This document shows, piece after piece, positions 1 through 9,644 of a stretch of DNA of 20,310 nt. Numbering within the stretch: position 1 is the stretch's first letter; the number at the start of each line of letters is the position of its first letter. Source of the stretch: Didymodactylos carnosus (taxonomy: Eukaryota; Rotifera; Eurotatoria; Philodinida; Philodinidae); the NCBI GenBank assembly GCA_905250885.1, contig CAJNOQ010003422.1, positions 1 to 20,310 on the forward strand, in the 5' to 3' direction. Position numbers and translations under genes: made by a program. The notes below the pieces were generated by a model. That model saw only the letters and a program-made list of their open reading frames with translations, was not told where the DNA came from and made no database searches.

Positions 1-457
1 GATTTGTGATTTTGTCTTTGTGATAAAGAAATATTACTAAAACGAATGGTAGAGAAAGTATTAATAAAGTATTTCGAGGATAAGGAGCACAGGGAGCAAA
101 AGTTTTCATTAAAGTTTTCTCCAATAAGTTATTTGTCTGATGTTTGAAAGAAAGAAATCTGAAGTAAATAGAAGAAATGTTTTAAAATAAAGGGTAGAAA
201 AGAAAAGAACGATTGAAGATATCTCTTATCCATGGCAGTAATCAGATGTTTACTGAATAGTTTCTTTTTGGTCTATATCTGTGTCTTAGCTTTTTTCACA
301 CATTTTTGTTTGTATATACAATTTTTTCTAGTATTCTTAAAATTGATTGTAACAGGCGTTTACTGGGTCAAAAATATGTAAAAGTAAGAAGTTCAGATAT
401 TCACTAGATTATCGCGTACAACTCTTGATTTCTCAGTGACAACAGTATAGTGAAATG
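1..457. other. AT-rich flank, no gene seen
   Basis: This stretch lies downstream of the methyltransferase gene (which runs leftward) and probably includes its 3'UTR. I see no long open frame, splice-site pattern or repeat in it. No clear AATAAA signal is visible on the minus strand just after the stop codon. Confidence 0.5.
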
Positions 458-1405
458 TTAGTTTCTTCGGTTCCATCTTTCCCATCCCCATGGTATACCA
501 AATTGTTTTTCATGTGTGTAAGTTAATTGTTGTTGTATGCAGCAGTAGCGCTGATCAATTGTTGCTCGAATCGCTTTAGGACGGTGTGAACCAAATTGTA
601 TAATTCTAATATAACGAATCAAATTTGTTTCAATTAATCTTTCTAGAACGTCATACTCGCATCCTTCACAGTTCATATGAAGTAAATCGAATTCACCTGG
701 ATTAGGTAACTCCCTTGAGAGAAAATTATATTCGAATAAGATTTCACTAATATCCCGTATCACTAATTGATTTTTGTTTGTACTGTTTTTTTGAGACGTC
801 TTCCCAATCAATGTTAAACCTTGATCATCACTTAGATCACGAGAACTGATATCAAGATTAGCGTTTGCTTTCGATAAACCAATATTATACGCAAAACCAC
901 GCTGTTTTCCTAGTTCGTGAGCAATGCGATGAGAATGAATTAAGCTATTAAAAAACGCTGGTATGGGCTCCAAAAACCATACACGACACGACGGATAATC
1001 CCGTAAAAAGCGTAGTCCATCTGTTCCTGCTTTATGAGCGCCGTTATACAAAATTTTACAATTTGTTGAAGATAAATTGTTCAAACGTTTGAAACGATCA
1101 TTCTCATTCCAATATAATGAAGCATTAGTCAGAGGTTGACTTCCAAGTTTTCGTCTTAATACGACAGTCATTTCCCAACCATTATCGACATTTTCATTGT
1201 TGGCTAAACTACTTGAATAGGCAACACATTTGTGGTAGGATGCCAGTAAATTATTACACAGTTGTTTATTAATATTTTGCGTAGAGGCAGTGCTATAAGT
1301 ATGATCTGTAGATTTTAGACGTAACCCGAATTGTAAAAAGCATATGACAAAAATGGCAAACAACAATAATAAATAACAGGTTCTGGGTAGAAGAAGGTAA
1401 TTCAT
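458..1405 (-). CDS. FkbM-type methyltransferase, membrane-anchored
   Basis: Predicted SAM-dependent methyltransferase of the FkbM-like class, 315 residues from the chosen start; the acceptor substrate cannot be told from sequence. A hydrophobic stretch at about residues 4-27 (LLLLFAIFVICFLQFG) follows a short N-terminus, suggesting a type II membrane protein with a lumenal or extracellular catalytic domain. The fold is recognised by WFLEPIPAFFNSL (about 143-155), matching the family's 'EP' strand that binds the SAM ribose, and by FDLLHMNCEGCEYDVLE (about 239-255), the usual 'IDLLKIDVEGAE' motif. The normal Asp of that motif is Asn here. The frame is open 15 codons further upstream, but a good 3' splice site (tttatatttcag at 1410) lies just before this ATG, so the extra codons are probably intron. 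The open frame contains no intron. Family assignment is good; substrate and activity are unknown. Confidence 0.75.
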   Translation of the reverse strand: MNYLLLPRTCYLLLLFAIFVICFLQFGLRLKSTDHTYSTASTQNINKQLCNNLLASYHKCVAYSSSLANNENVDNGWEMTVVLRRKLGSQPLTNASLYWNENDRFKRLNNLSSTNCKILYNGAHKAGTDGLRFLRDYPSCRVWFLEPIPAFFNSLIHSHRIAHELGKQRGFAYNIGLSKANANLDISSRDLSDDQGLTLIGKTSQKNSTNKNQLVIRDISEILFEYNFLSRELPNPGEFDLLHMNCEGCEYDVLERLIETNLIRYIRIIQFGSHRPKAIRATIDQRYCCIQQQLTYTHEKQFGIPWGWERWNRRN

Positions 1406-1409
1406 TGCT

Positions 1410-1460
1410 CTGAAATATAAATGTAAATCTATGCACATATACTTTCTCACATTTATTTAC
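1410..1460 (-). other. Probable 5'UTR intron of the methyltransferase gene
   Basis: On the minus strand a donor AAAA|GTAAAT at 1460 and an acceptor TATATTTCAG ending at 1410 bound 51 nt, the same size as the introns of the WDR31-like gene. The ATG at 1405-1403 follows four bases after the acceptor. This decides the start of the methyltransferase in favour of the inner ATG. A second possible donor is GTGAGA at 1450, giving 41 nt. Confidence 0.4.
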
Positions 1461-1839
1461 TTTTAAAACCTGAAAGCATCTGATAAATAAAATGTTACTG
1501 GTAAACGTTCACTTCACTTTTAAGATTATTCCTAAATTAAAAGCAGAACATAAAAAACATACCAGAGAAATGACTACTGATAAGATCGAGTCGATTGCAC
1601 AACTTCAGTCGTTGAACAGAATATACACACAGAACGATGGATTTAGTTTTGCAGTTTCTGCAAAGTTGAGTTCACGTGTTCGAATCTTCATTCCTACAAA
1701 ATTGATTTTGTGTTTTTCGATAGTTTTAGTTTAGAATACAATAATGGAATATTTTTCCACTTGTATTCTGACAGAATAAAGGTTAAATCAGAATTATTCG
1801 TGATGCAATCTTTCGGTGTTTATTTCCTACATAGTTCAA
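1461..1839. other. Intergenic, likely promoter side of methyltransferase gene
   Basis: This stretch is upstream of the leftward methyltransferase gene. A plus-strand open frame of 80 codons begins at 1492, but it lacks recognisable domains and splice or poly(A) context. I cannot point to a specific promoter element. Confidence 0.4.
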
Positions 1840-3690
1840 AACATTTTAAACGCTTTCGCATGTCTTAAAAGTTAATACATTTCGAAGCTTAACTATTTTA
1901 ATTTTTCTAATGCATTTTTACAAATTCAACATCTTATTAACTAACGTATTTAAACGTCTTACAATGCTTCAGGCGTTCAAATGCCTTTAAAGCATAATTT
2001 TATTCTTTTAATACTTGCAAACGCCTGGTAAATTAACGCATTCATCTATTTGAACTCGTTAAAAGCTTTAATAAGTTTGAATGGTATACTCAGTAAGACA
2101 TTTGAACGAGTTGAATATTAAAAACGCATTAGAATATCAAGAAAATTCAAAGCTGGTAAATGCATTAACTTAAATTATAATTTAAAACTAGCTTTACTTG
2201 CAGAAGATAAGAGATTTTCAGCACTCACAAGTCTGTCAATGCCTCTCGTTATTGAACAAATCGAAAGAAAGACTTGCGTAATCTTAAATTTCACCTTTTC
2301 CAACAAATGTTTTGAGATTTTCAAAGTGTGTCATAATCTCATTTAGATATGTAGGAAAGTTTAGTTTTTTTACTCAATAAATCTCGCTCTTGTTCAAGAT
2401 ACCAGCTTCCTGAATTCGAGTACATCGAAGGTACAAGTTTCAGCTTCAAGGAAGCTTTCTCGGAACAAAACTAATCAGTTCTAAGGATAAGTTATACAGA
2501 AGCTAAAGTTTGTGTGTAACTTCTCTCAAACATTTTTATGTAAGATAAGTAAGTTAAATAATCTGTAAGTTTCTCTCTGCACAATATTTAAAAGCATTAG
2601 TAAGTTCACTCACTGGAATGCCTTAAAAAGTAATTTGGTTCATTTAATGCGTTCATATGCATTAGAAATTAATGTGTGCGAACACATTAGCACTTCTCAA
2701 AACGGAATCGTACCCACATTCGATAGAGAAGCATTTTCAACTCTTTCTAACATCACCATTTGATTTCTCTCAAAAAGTTTGGTCTAGGACGACCCTTTCT
2801 TCCCACTAAGACATACTACACAGGCCTTAAGGACTCCTCCGAACAGTTCAGCCTTCTGTTTATATGGCTGTAGATGAATGCATTAAAAATTGTAATAATT
2901 TAATGCGTTTTCGTGAATGAAACAATTTTCATGTGCTTCAATGTATAAAAGGTTTTTAACATACTTAAACGTGTTAAAACTGCTTAATTCATGCAGACCC
3001 CATACGCTTTAACGAACTGAAATGCATTCAGAAATTGCAATGTGTTTACAGACCTTGAACAGTTTTAATGCACGTGAATTCGTTAAAATTTCTTGCATTT
3101 ATATGAATTCAGAAATTTTAATACGTTAAAATACATTAAAAGACTTAATACATTCGAACGCCTCGAAATCGATTGTCGTCAAATGCATTTGAATATACAA
3201 ACCCATGCTTTAAAATTTTTCAAGGTCTTTGAATGCCTTAAAGTTCAATGTGTTCGCATGAATTAAGAACTCTTAACACGTTAAAGTACGTTAAAAGAGT
3301 TTTAACGCGTTGAAGAGCATTGAGTTTATCAGGCGTTAATAGTCACCATTATCCAAACGCGTTAAAAGTGTTAGTGGTTAATTTAATTTTAACGCAAAAA
3401 ATGCCTTAAAAAAATTTAATATGAGACTATAACGCGTTTTTTGCAAGGCTCACGCGTTAAATATCCATTTTAAGTCATTTTAACGTATTAACGACTTTTC
3501 AATAGATGCGAACTTTTTCGTTTACTTTTGATATGCGAAATTTAACCCATGTCAACGCATTAGAACTTTCTTTTTAAATCAATTAACGCATGTGAGATTA
3601 TTAATATCTAATGCTGTTAAATGTGTTAAAAATGGCTAACGCGTGCGAAGGAAGCTTTGGTATCAAAAAAATCCTCTGAGTAACATTTAC
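1840..3690. repeat. Field of diverged near-palindromic AT/CpG words
   Basis: About 1.85 kb without credible coding is filled with variants of one theme: TTAACGCGTTAA, AATGCATTAAAA, ACGCATTTAA, GCGTTAAAA, TTTGAACGC and similar. The words occur in both orientations, as expected from their near-palindromic form, at irregular spacing of roughly 10-40 nt. The density of ACGCGT rises to five copies between 3305 and 3644 (3305, 3357, 3432, 3452 and 3639), far above expectation for such AT-rich DNA. It is not a clean tandem array and has no fixed period that I can see by eye. The field stops at the edge of the transposon at 3698. It could be an old, mutated satellite, part of a larger unrecognised mobile element, or a binding-site cluster. 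Confidence 0.55.
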
Positions 3691-3697
3691 GCATGTA

Positions 3698-3983
3698 AGG
3701 TGCAGGCAATTCAAACTTCAAGTAAAAATTTCTTTTTGCCGTGTTTTTACATCATTTGATAGAGTGAGAGTTGCTGATCATGAAAAACAACTTTTTACCT
3801 TACACAAATATCTTTTTCAGGTCGGAAAACACGAAAAAATCGAAGTATGTCGTATTTTTCAAAAATCACATTTTTTTCAAAATACGCCTTATATTTCGGT
3901 TCGTGCTTTCTCTGAGTTTCTAAAAATATTTTTTTCAGGCTCAGCATCAAAAACTGAGCCTAGACGAGTTGTTAAATCGGCTT
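3698..3983 (+). repeat. Left terminal inverted repeat arm
   Basis: The arm runs from AGGTGCAGGCAAT to the inner end TTAAATCGGCTT. It contains several T-rich runs followed by CAG (for example TCTTTTTCAG near 3820 and TTTTTTTCAG near 3938). An open frame of about 70 codons crosses it, but this is a by-product of the repeat. Confidence 0.8.
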
Positions 3984-4514
3984 AAGACCCCGACATCTTT
4001 TCACAGTGGCACTCCAAATCACACCGAGTGTAATGCGCATAAGTCGTTTTTGTAAACGTATCAAGTTTTTTTTACATAAGCGATGAAGTCAAATGTTTTA
4101 TCTCATTCAACTCAACATACCATCAGCTACAAAACTCCGCATTCTTTTTTTTCCTTTTCTTTCCTTTGTTGAAAAAATCCGTTTTTACTGATATCATAGA
4201 AAAAGGAGAAGGTCATTTTTCAATAAAATGCTTATTTTTTATTCAAATAAAGTGAACATCTTTTTACATAGACAAAAACCGATGATGAATCTAATGGATA
4301 TACTTTTGAGATCTCTAGAGGGTCATCAAGGGGTCTCGGGAAAACTTTTCTCCAACAATCATAGTATAACGATGTGTCTAATAAGACGTGTTTTTGTTTA
4401 AGATATTATCGTTCTCAGCTCACCTAAATTAGATTTAGATGCCTAGAGTAAGTAGGCGAAGAAGTCAGAGACAAAACGCATCGTCTCGTCGATGGTCAAA
4501 TACGACTTAAAAAC

Positions 4515-4799
4515 AAGCCGATTTAACAACTCGTCTAGGCTCAGTTTTTGATGCTGAGTCTGAAAAAAATATTTTTAGAAACTCAGAGAAAGCACGAACC
4601 GAAATATAAGGCGTATTTTGAAAAAAATGTGTTTATTGAAAAATACGACATACTTCGATTTTTTCGTATTTTCCGACCTGGAAAAGATATTTGTGTAAGG
4701 TAAAAAGTTGTTTTTCGTGATCAGCAACTCTCACTCTATCAAATGATGTAAAAAAAACGGCAAAAAAATTTTTACTTGAATTTCGCATTGCCGGCACCT
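4515..4799 (-). repeat. Right terminal inverted repeat arm
   Basis: Reverse complement of the left arm, from inner AAGCCGATTTAAC to outer ATTGCCGGCACCT. It differs from the left arm by scattered substitutions and homopolymer length changes. That indicates the two arms have diverged since insertion, or that gene conversion between them has been incomplete. Confidence 0.8.
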
Positions 4800-4801
4800 T
4801 A

Positions 4802-5107
4802 CAAATGCTTCTAAAAATTCTCGATTAAGTCAGATATTTATTCTTTAACAATCTCAATAAGTACAATAAATACAATCTGCGTATGTTCAAAATAGTGCTG
4901 TATAAAACAAAAACATGTTATGATTAGGAAATTACAAAGAAAGAATTAAAAAGCAAAATGAACATGTATAACAAGGTAGTAAAAAATTGTGTTGCTCTTT
5001 CTGGAATAAAATGCAAAGTCACGTCGACTAGAATTTATTTTTGGTATAAGAAATATTATAAATATTTAATAAAACAAATCGATAAAACCGTCATGAAAGA
5101 ATAATTT
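4802..5107. other. Spacer and 3'UTR of the WDR31-like gene
   Basis: AT-rich spacer between the transposon and the stop codon of the WD40 gene. It contains that gene's probable poly(A) signal. I see no gene of its own here. Confidence 0.5.
5034..5039 (-). terminator. Poly(A) signal AATAAA of the WDR31-like gene
   Basis: TTTATT on the plus strand reads AATAAA on the minus strand, about 70 nt after the stop codon at 5108. Position and orientation fit a cleavage signal for the WD40 transcript. Confidence 0.5.
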
Positions 5108-6752
5108 TCATACTTGATCGATCAGTTGTAAACGACGATTATTGCGTTGCATTAAATTCAACTTACCATCGAGACCAGATGTGGCAAAACTGAAAAATCA
5201 AAAAACATGAAAGAAGAATATATATAATTCGAATGATACTTTCACCTCTGTACAGTTAACACAGCAATCGATGATAGTGCAACTGAATTTTCAATGAATA
5301 AATCCGACACTGCCACTAATAGAAAATAAAACACGTATATTTTAGTTAAAATTATTGTTTTAACTCACTTGAACGTTGAATATCCCAGAGAACAACTCTT
5401 CCATCGTTGCCACATGATATTGCCAACGAAGGATCATGATCAACGAATCGAGCACAATTTACCGTTTGTGTGTGACCATTAAATTCAGATAATAATTGAC
5501 GTTGTCTAACATCCCATAACTACAATTAATGATAATATTAGCGATCGTTTTCTGTTGTTAATACGTTTATTCTACTTACCGATACTTCGGCACCACTGTT
5601 ATTGAAACCGTTGCTGGTAGATATCTAATATAATAAACTAACCATTAAAAAAAGCAAAAAGGTAATTAAAAGATAAATAGCTAAACATTGTTGTTTACTC
5701 ACCAAAAACCGATTATCATGAGAAATATCACAGGATGTTTGGATATACTGTTTTTTCGGAAATGATACGGCTTGAGTCATTGTACGAGCATCGTATATCC
5801 TAGAAAAAAAGCACATTTTATCACTATTTTATATCTCAATGTTTCTAGTCATACTTGATTTCTTTGTCTTCTCCCGTTTGTGCTATCCAAGTTCCATCAG
5901 TAGACCAACGAATGTCGGTAATCTAAAGTTAGACAAATACATAAGTAACGAAAGATAATAAAAGAGATTAAGTCTTACGAGATTTCGACCAATCGTGAGA
6001 ACTTTTAAATTTCTTCCAGAATCAGTGTCCCAAAATCGTATGGTGTTATCTCGACTTCCACTACACAGAGTTGTATTATCTAGATAGAGATATCAAAAAG
6101 AGTCCCAAATTCTAATAATTCATATTAGAATGTACCAGGATTGACAGCGATACCAGTCACAACTAATTCGTGTCCTTCGAGTATTTTTGACGGTTTATCT
6201 GACGTTGTTGACCAAAATCGTATTGTCCTATCACGTGACGACGAAATAATCAAACCTGTTTTTTGTCCGTATATTACCTAAACAAGTAAAATACTTAAAA
6301 GTTACTAAAATAATTCAATTGACTACTAATTATACCTTGACAACATCATGTTCATGACCTATCCATCGTCGACGAACTTGATGTGTGGTAAAATCGTACC
6401 AGACAATGTTCTAAACTGCACCAAATTAAAATTTGTACAAAAAGTATTTTACGTTGCTTACTCGATCCTGACTACCGGAAAGAATGGAAGTATCATCAAC
6501 TCCACAAACACTAAGGATACCGTCTTCGTGAACACGTGGTTTAACCACTTCTCTTGCTTGAATTGTATTGCTCAATCGTCTATAGAAAAAAATGATAGGA
6601 AATGGACTTGGCAACTTGGAATACCTGTATCATTGTTCAATATTCTTTTCTACTGATGCATCATTCTATCCTTAACTAGAGAGAGACTTTCACTTTAGAA
6701 ATTGATTGAGATGCCTCTTTAAAAGACATAGTACAACAGCAGTGGCCGTCAT
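5108..6752 (-). CDS. WDR31: WDR31-like WD40 repeat protein, 11 exons
   Basis: Eleven exons: 6752-6694, 6579-6462, 6410-6336, 6277-6136, 6079-5979, 5922-5855, 5799-5703, 5624-5580, 5519-5369, 5315-5246 and 5189-5108. They sum to 1008 nt in one frame, 335 residues; human WDR31 is about 367. Introns are GT-AG and 51-78 nt, except the first (114 nt). About seven blades are visible, with GSQDRNIVWYDF (55-66), SSSRDRTIRFWS (97-108), GSRDNTIRFWD (139-149), GEDKEIKIYDA (182-192) and GNDGRVVLWDI (272-282). The run FPKKQYIQTSCDIS followed by STSNGF and EVSLWDVRQ (201-241) closely matches what I recall of vertebrate WDR31 (FPAKQHIQT, SCSNGF, ATLWDLRQ). WDR31 is known as a ciliary protein that acts with ELMOD proteins on intraflagellar transport and BBSome traffic. 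Least certain is exon 1: the strong donor CAG|GTATTCC at 6624 would give a 45-nt intron but leaves no in-frame ATG upstream, so I used the donor at 6693. Confidence 0.85.
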
Positions 6753-7380
6753 TTTCCCATGAAATCAGTACTTTCAATTCACAGATAGTCTAACAGTAAA
6801 TTCAGTATCGAACTGAAACAAATAGCATTGTTTATTTGAGAAATATAATCGATAAATGAAACTACAACTGGACTGAGCAGCTGCTAAAAAATTTTTTTAA
6901 AGAGAGAGGAGAATGCATCTCTAAAATCAAAAACATTTTAAACTTCTACCCACTTTTCTTCTTTTTTCGCTTTGTTTTTATTTTTGCTTTTTCCGAATAA
7001 TTTTCCGATATTCATTATATATTATTCCCAGTAGTCAGTCACTTGTGAACAGATTAAACTTATACTTAGCTCTATACCGCCATAACATTTTCTGATTGCA
7101 TGGCAACCGTGCCATAAAGTAAAAATAAAATGTAATTACTAAGATATAATATACTTATTTTATTAATTGAAATAGTACATGTGATTCCAGTGGGCAAAAG
7201 ATGTTAAACATAGATTATGAGCAAGCCACGCCACTTGCTACGTATATTAGTGACATGTGCTTGTTATCATATGAATTTGTCCAGTCACATAAATTAAGTT
7301 GATAATTGAATGAACGCATCATCGTGGATACAAAATATCTGTAATAACTCACATTTCTCATCCATCATATGACATTTTTT
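6753..7380. other. Intergenic, promoter side of the WDR31-like gene
   Basis: AT-rich spacer between the WDR31-like gene and the EGF pseudogene upstream of it, both on the minus strand. The WDR31-like promoter and 5'UTR should lie in its left part, and further noncoding 5' exons are possible. No repeat or RNA gene is apparent. Confidence 0.45.
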
Positions 7381-8300
7381 ATCAAAACTTTTTCTTCATC
7401 GTGCTGTTCGAATTCCAATGGGTTCTGCTTCGTTTTGAACAGTTATGATAAACAAGTGAAACAAGTACAAATGGTGGAATAACCAGTCCACGATGAAACG
7501 ATATGTCGATTTTGGTCTGTCAATGTTCACAGCGATCTCCTGAATATAGCTGAGGACAAACACACGTTAAAATGGCCGACTTGTGGCGTTCGACAGCGGG
7601 TACACATTGAGCACCGTTGAGACATGAACCGGAATGACATCAAGACTGACGAAGATAACCTCGAGGACCAAATCTAGCGAGAAGACAGCCGCAGGTCGAA
7701 CTAGCAATGCATAGAGAGCCGAGTGCACAGTCACACGTATGTTTGATGGTGCATTAAAGACCTGACCAACCAGGAGAACATCGACAGAATGTCGATCTTG
7801 GTGGGTTGACATAGTTAAAGCATCGTCCATGAATACATGGTGTTGCACGTCTTGGGATAGATTCAGTATTCAAAATGAGAATTGTGAATAGAACTGCTAA
7901 GCGATGTACGGACAGAAATGGAAATTGGAGTGGAAATATCCAACTGGTTCGATAAATCCATGTCAATTTGTTAAAGGCATCAATTCGCACAGAATAATTT
8001 TTTGATGAATTTTTTTGACCGAGTTGAATAAAGTAAATGCACATTGAATTTGATATCACAATCTCGAATGGACAAATATTCAATGTGATCATGTGATTCG
8101 AGATGCCCTTGATCGTCGATTAAAGTGATGAAGAAAGTGAAAACAGTGATGTGAAGTGTGGGACTGACACGCTGATTTTGAAATTGACATGTATTTCGGT
8201 AGTACATAGGTGGACAAAGGCAAAACAAGTCGGACATATTTCGCTTCATTCAAATATGAATGGGAAGTCCTAAATTACAGTACCAGTTGTCAACAAGTCT
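7381..8300 (-). pseudogene. Decayed EGF-like domain gene
   Basis: Read leftward, the order is: YCNLGLPI; FCLCPPMYYRNTCQ (EGF-like); a conserved linker with LIDDQGHLESHDHIEYL and IRDC; after a frameshift near 8010-8030, KNYSVRIDAFNKLTW and WIFPLQFPFLSVHRLAV; then EGF pieces CIHGRCFNYVN ending FCRCSPGWSG, CDCALGSLCIASSTCGC, and CHSGSCLNGAQC ending CVCPQLYSGDRCEH; last a degraded tail with IPPFVLV and, in another frame, EAEP. The copy is dead: TGA at 8252-8250, TAA at 7756-7754, TGA at 7642-7640 and TGA at 7522-7520 interrupt it, besides the frameshift. The order CNRG, EGF, linker, EGF repeats, hydrophobic tail is what I remember of a large bdelloid rotifer family of EGF/LDL-receptor-A surface proteins; that comparison is from memory. 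A further open stretch to about 8545 may be its degraded upstream part. Confidence 0.7.
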
Positions 8301-9040
8301 GGTGTTGACTATTGAAATAGTTGGACTCGACCGAGTTTCGGTTGCAGGCGGCAGCGGTTGTTAACTTGGGTGATTCGGTCGGCATATAGCGTAGTGTCAA
8401 GTAGATCAATGGGTCAATGATGATCAAGTAGGCCAATGATGCAAAGCATTTTGTATTGTTATCTACTACACGTGCAAAAATCTTCCAAAAAAGATATGCG
8501 CTTCTTGGATCAAAGGATACTGGAAAGTACAGGTTCCAGGTCACAAAAGCTCCGAAGTTTTTCTTCAGGCAGCTGAGCCACTGATTTCACCATGTTTTAC
8601 TCGATCTTCGGGAACATGATGCAATCAAGCGAGACCATTCGCCTCACGTTCACTTAGACTGAACTCATATGACTGCACAGCAATTTTATTTCTACTTTAT
8701 TGCTACTTTATGATAAAATAAAAACCGTTACTACTTGCAAAAATTTTCCGTATGGCCCACTTTTATTTTAACCGTAACTCAGCAGAGCAAAGTGTTTCCA
8801 CTAAAATGTTGCCCATTCCGCCTAGTACATTTCAGAAAAATAATTATAAAATATTGGTTATTCTGCTTGTAGGTCGACATCAACGCTCGGGTCTTCCTGC
8901 TTTTTTAACCGAAATTTCTTCAGTTTCGGAGAAATTTAATGAAATTTTCTCTAATTTGAAAACTTTTTGCAAAAAAGTCACCGAATCTCCCACTAATTTT
9001 CTCTATATGATATAACTAATAGGGCTAGAAGCAAGTTTTT
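8301..9040. other. No gene supported; possible pseudogene 5' remains
   Basis: The left part (to about 8545) is somewhat richer in GC, and its minus-strand frame YFNSQHQTC abuts the EGF pseudogene, so it may be that pseudogene's eroded 5' part. From 8752 to 9015 a plus-strand frame is open, but its protein shows no family motif and its start and end lack gene signals. A degenerate transposon fragment is possible. Confidence 0.35.
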
Positions 9041-9307
9041 CAACAAAATGAAATACTAAAAACTACTTTGATCGCATGCCTGAGTCATTTCGATCTGCTA
9101 TGATAATATATTATCTATACGCCGAAAACTATAAATTTTGTATACTATTGCGCGTTGTGCATTGGGAGAATCTAATAAGTGCCGTTGGAACAGACGATCA
9201 TGTATCGAAGGATTACGCAATATATCTTGTATATATGCTTATATAGAAGATTAATATACTGTTCAAATAACTCTGATCATTATTCTATTTTACTTAACAC
9301 AGTAAAG

Positions 9308-9579
9308 ATGGATCGCAATTGGATATTTATAAACTAAGTGAAAATATTAAAACCTTGACCAATTTACTCTTACTTATTTCCACTCAATTTGATATACTTT
9401 ATGAACGTTTGGATGCACAAGGTGCAAGTGCATATGATAAAACATCAACAAACATTGATAAAGTCGTTTTGAACCATATGTCTAGTATGAATTCTACAGA
9501 AAGTAATTTTATATCGGAAATAATTAAAGACATATTAAATGAAACAAAACTCATACGATTTTCAATCGTTGCCCATTAG
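9308..9579 (+). CDS. Probable terminal exon of an unidentified gene
   Basis: A frame of about 90 codons opens right after a stop codon that overlaps a plausible 3' splice site (ttttacttaacacag, ending 9306) and ends at 9579. The protein has a heptad-like helical stretch (SENIKTLTNLLLLISTQ), then a polar, mostly helical C-terminal part ending KLIRFSIVAH. No in-frame ATG lies near its beginning, so at least one upstream exon is needed. An open stretch at about 9050-9233 (beginning near DRMPESFRSAM) could be one, though I could not join the two in frame with good splice sites. AATAAA at 9639-9644, 60 nt after the stop, supports a plus-strand 3' end here. I do not recognise the family. It would converge tail-to-tail with the CCSER-like gene. 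Confidence 0.35.
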
Positions 9580-9638
9580 ATCAGATATATGTATACTATA
9601 TATTTTATCATATGTCACAAATATGAACACACTTATCA

Positions 9639-9644
9639 AATAAA
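9639..9644 (+). terminator. Poly(A) signal AATAAA after the unidentified exon
   Basis: AATAAA lies 60 nt downstream of the TAG at 9577-9579 on the plus strand, which is a normal distance. In AT-rich DNA this word also occurs by chance, so it is only supporting evidence. Confidence 0.35.

Larger units (their letters stand above)
3698..4799. mobile_element. Non-autonomous DNA transposon with long TIRs
   Basis: A 1102-bp element is bounded by inverted repeats of about 285 bp (left 3698-3983, right 4515-4799) that match at roughly 90% or better with small indels. The outer ends read AGGTGCAGGCAAT on the left and, reverse-complemented, AGGTGCCGGCAAT on the right, each flanked by TA (3696-3697 and 4800-4801). 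That is consistent with the TA target duplication of Tc1/mariner-type elements. The 531-bp centre has no open frame resembling a transposase, so the element would need transposase in trans. The arms could fold into a very long hairpin if transcribed. The superfamily is inferred only from the TA and the TIRs; a foldback-type or other TA-inserting element is possible. Confidence 0.8.

Noticed and set aside
1492..1734. Plus-strand open frame of 80 codons upstream of the methyltransferase
   Set aside because: No domain, no splice or poly(A) context, and composition like the surrounding noncoding DNA.
3764..3985. Open frame of about 73 codons in the transposon's left arm
   Set aside because: It lies wholly in the TIR, whose inverted copy on the right carries a mutated version, and there is no transposase motif. 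It reflects the repeat, not a gene.
6348..6656. Plus-strand open frame of about 100 codons
   Set aside because: It is antisense to well-supported exons and introns of the WDR31-like gene.
8752..9015. Plus-strand open frame of 87 codons starting MAHFYFNRNS
   Set aside because: It has no recognisable family and no splice context. The wording of the DNA looks more like a degenerate repeat fragment, which I cannot prove.
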